From Variovorax paradoxus (GTDB taxonomy: Bacteria; Pseudomonadota; Gammaproteobacteria; Burkholderiales; Burkholderiaceae_C), in the NCBI GenBank assembly GCA_016806145.1, contig CP063166.1:5952001-6016000 (forward strand): 64,000 nt of DNA. Direction: 5' to 3'. The position numbers and the translations under genes are program-made. Below are positions 63,406 to 64,000 of this stretch, piece by piece. How positions within the stretch are numbered: the first letter of the stretch is position 1; every line of letters begins with the position of its first letter. The notes beneath the pieces were generated by a model. It ran no database searches, was not told the DNA's origin, and saw only the letters and a list, made by a program, of their open reading frames with translations.

Positions 63406-64000
63406 AGCGCCGCCTGCTGCTGGCCGGCGCGCTGCTGGCCACGGGCGCGGCGCTCGCGCAGGCGCCGGGCGCCGCGCGGCCGCTGAAGATCGTCGTGCCC
63501 TTCGGCGCCGGCACCTCGACCGACATCGTCGGCCGCATCCTGGCCGATGCGCTGGGCCGCCAGCTCGGCACCGGCGCGATCGTCGAGAACAAGCCCGGCG
63601 CGGGCGGCGCCATCGGCAGCGAGCAGGTCGCGCGCGCCGGCGCCGACGGCCAGACCCTGTTGCTGGGCACGGTGGGCACGCACGCCATCAACCCCTCGCT
63701 CTACAAGCGGCTGAGCTACCAGCCGCTGCGCGACTTCGTGCCGCTGGGCTTCATCGGCGCCACGCCCACGCTGCTGGTGGTGCCCGCCGGCTCGCCGTGG
63801 AAGCGCGTGGCCGACCTGGGCAACGCGAACGGCAACGTGAACTTCGCCTCGGCCGGCAACGGCACCTCGGGCCACCTGGCCGGCGAGCTGCTCAACGTGC
63901 GGCTCGGCAAGAGCTTCATGCACGTGCCCTACCGCGACGGCGCGCAGGCCATGACCGAGCTGATGGCCGGCAACGTGCAGTTCATGTTCTATCACCCGGC
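63402..64000 (+). CDS. Bug/TctC-family solute receptor, 3' end outside the window
   Basis: The first 199 residues of an exported receptor; the frame is still open at base 64000. Signal: MKRRLLLAGALLATGAALAQ. Bug landmarks: LKIVVPFGAGTSTDIVGRI, IVENKPGAGGAIGSE, NFASAGNGTSGHLAGELL and VPYRDGAQAMTELMAGNVQ. ATG 63402 overlaps the stop of the citryl-CoA-lyase-like gene, so it belongs to the LysR-controlled operon and probably senses or imports the pathway substrate. Confidence 0.92.
   Translation, partial: MKRRLLLAGALLATGAALAQAPGAARPLKIVVPFGAGTSTDIVGRILADALGRQLGTGAIVENKPGAGGAIGSEQVARAGADGQTLLLGTVGTHAINPSLYKRLSYQPLRDFVPLGFIGATPTLLVVPAGSPWKRVADLGNANGNVNFASAGNGTSGHLAGELLNVRLGKSFMHVPYRDGAQAMTELMAGNVQFMFYHP

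Overview
The window is about 64 kb of very GC-rich, densely coding DNA from a betaproteobacterium. It most resembles the family Comamonadaceae, with a Variovorax-like gene style. The pointers are the high third-position GC, Bug/TctC-type solute receptors, PHA granule genes, ahcY-tlyA-metF behind an SAH riboswitch, rplM-rpsI followed by erpA, and a very long double UvrA. Genus assignment is inference; no rRNA or tRNA gene is visible.

Layout. 1-3.1 kb: 3' part of a copper amine oxidase and a NylB-like serine hydrolase. 3.1-4.7 kb: a small secreted Cys-rich protein and a LuxR-type regulator. 4.9-14.3 kb: housekeeping genes (ruvA; phoH-ybeY plus a methyltransferase; dtd with a CDF metal exporter; a FecR/OmpA envelope pair; tyrS; an M23 peptidase; anmK). 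14.3-19.5 kb: MFS exporter, erpA, the rplM-rpsI operon, and a serine protease coupled to a Pro-rich lipoprotein. 19.5-24.5 kb: rlmJ converging on the riboswitch-led operon ahcY-tlyA-metF-rlpA, which joins SAH clearance and methyl-cycle enzymes. 24.6-28.1 kb: an exported protein, a phasin, and a class III-like PHA synthase with a short PhaE-like partner and a GNAT enzyme. 28.3-35.6 kb: prfC, a three-gene ABC-2 exporter, a HAD phosphatase, and a divergent MFS/TetR pair with two matching operators. 35.7-40.1 kb: a Fic AMP-transferase set between AT-rich repeats, and an operon of ornithine cyclodeaminase-like, acetylpolyamine amidohydrolase-like and Bug receptor genes.

40.4-46.2 kb is one 1931-residue UvrA with four ABC modules. 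46.4-48.8 kb holds two tandem orphan ABC solute receptors, followed by a 53-residue membrane protein and an MHS-family symporter. 51.0-52.4 kb is a coupled DsbA-like isomerase, DUF1289 and YbaK unit. 52.6-58.4 kb is a nitrite assimilation operon: nirB, nirD, an FNT channel and a PP2C-kinase fusion, behind a good sigma-54 promoter match with NtrC-like half sites. 58.4-64.0 kb is a catabolic cluster: HMG-CoA lyase and LysR on one strand, and divergently a CoA-transferase, an intradiol dioxygenase, a citryl-CoA-lyase-like enzyme and a Bug receptor that runs off the window.

The best candidate for an undescribed system is the 58.4-64.0 kb cluster, whose gene order implies ring cleavage, CoA activation and carbon-carbon cleavage of an unidentified compound. 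Other strong points are the double UvrA, the class III-like PHA synthase and the Fic locus. No CRISPR array, transposase, integrase or prophage was seen.
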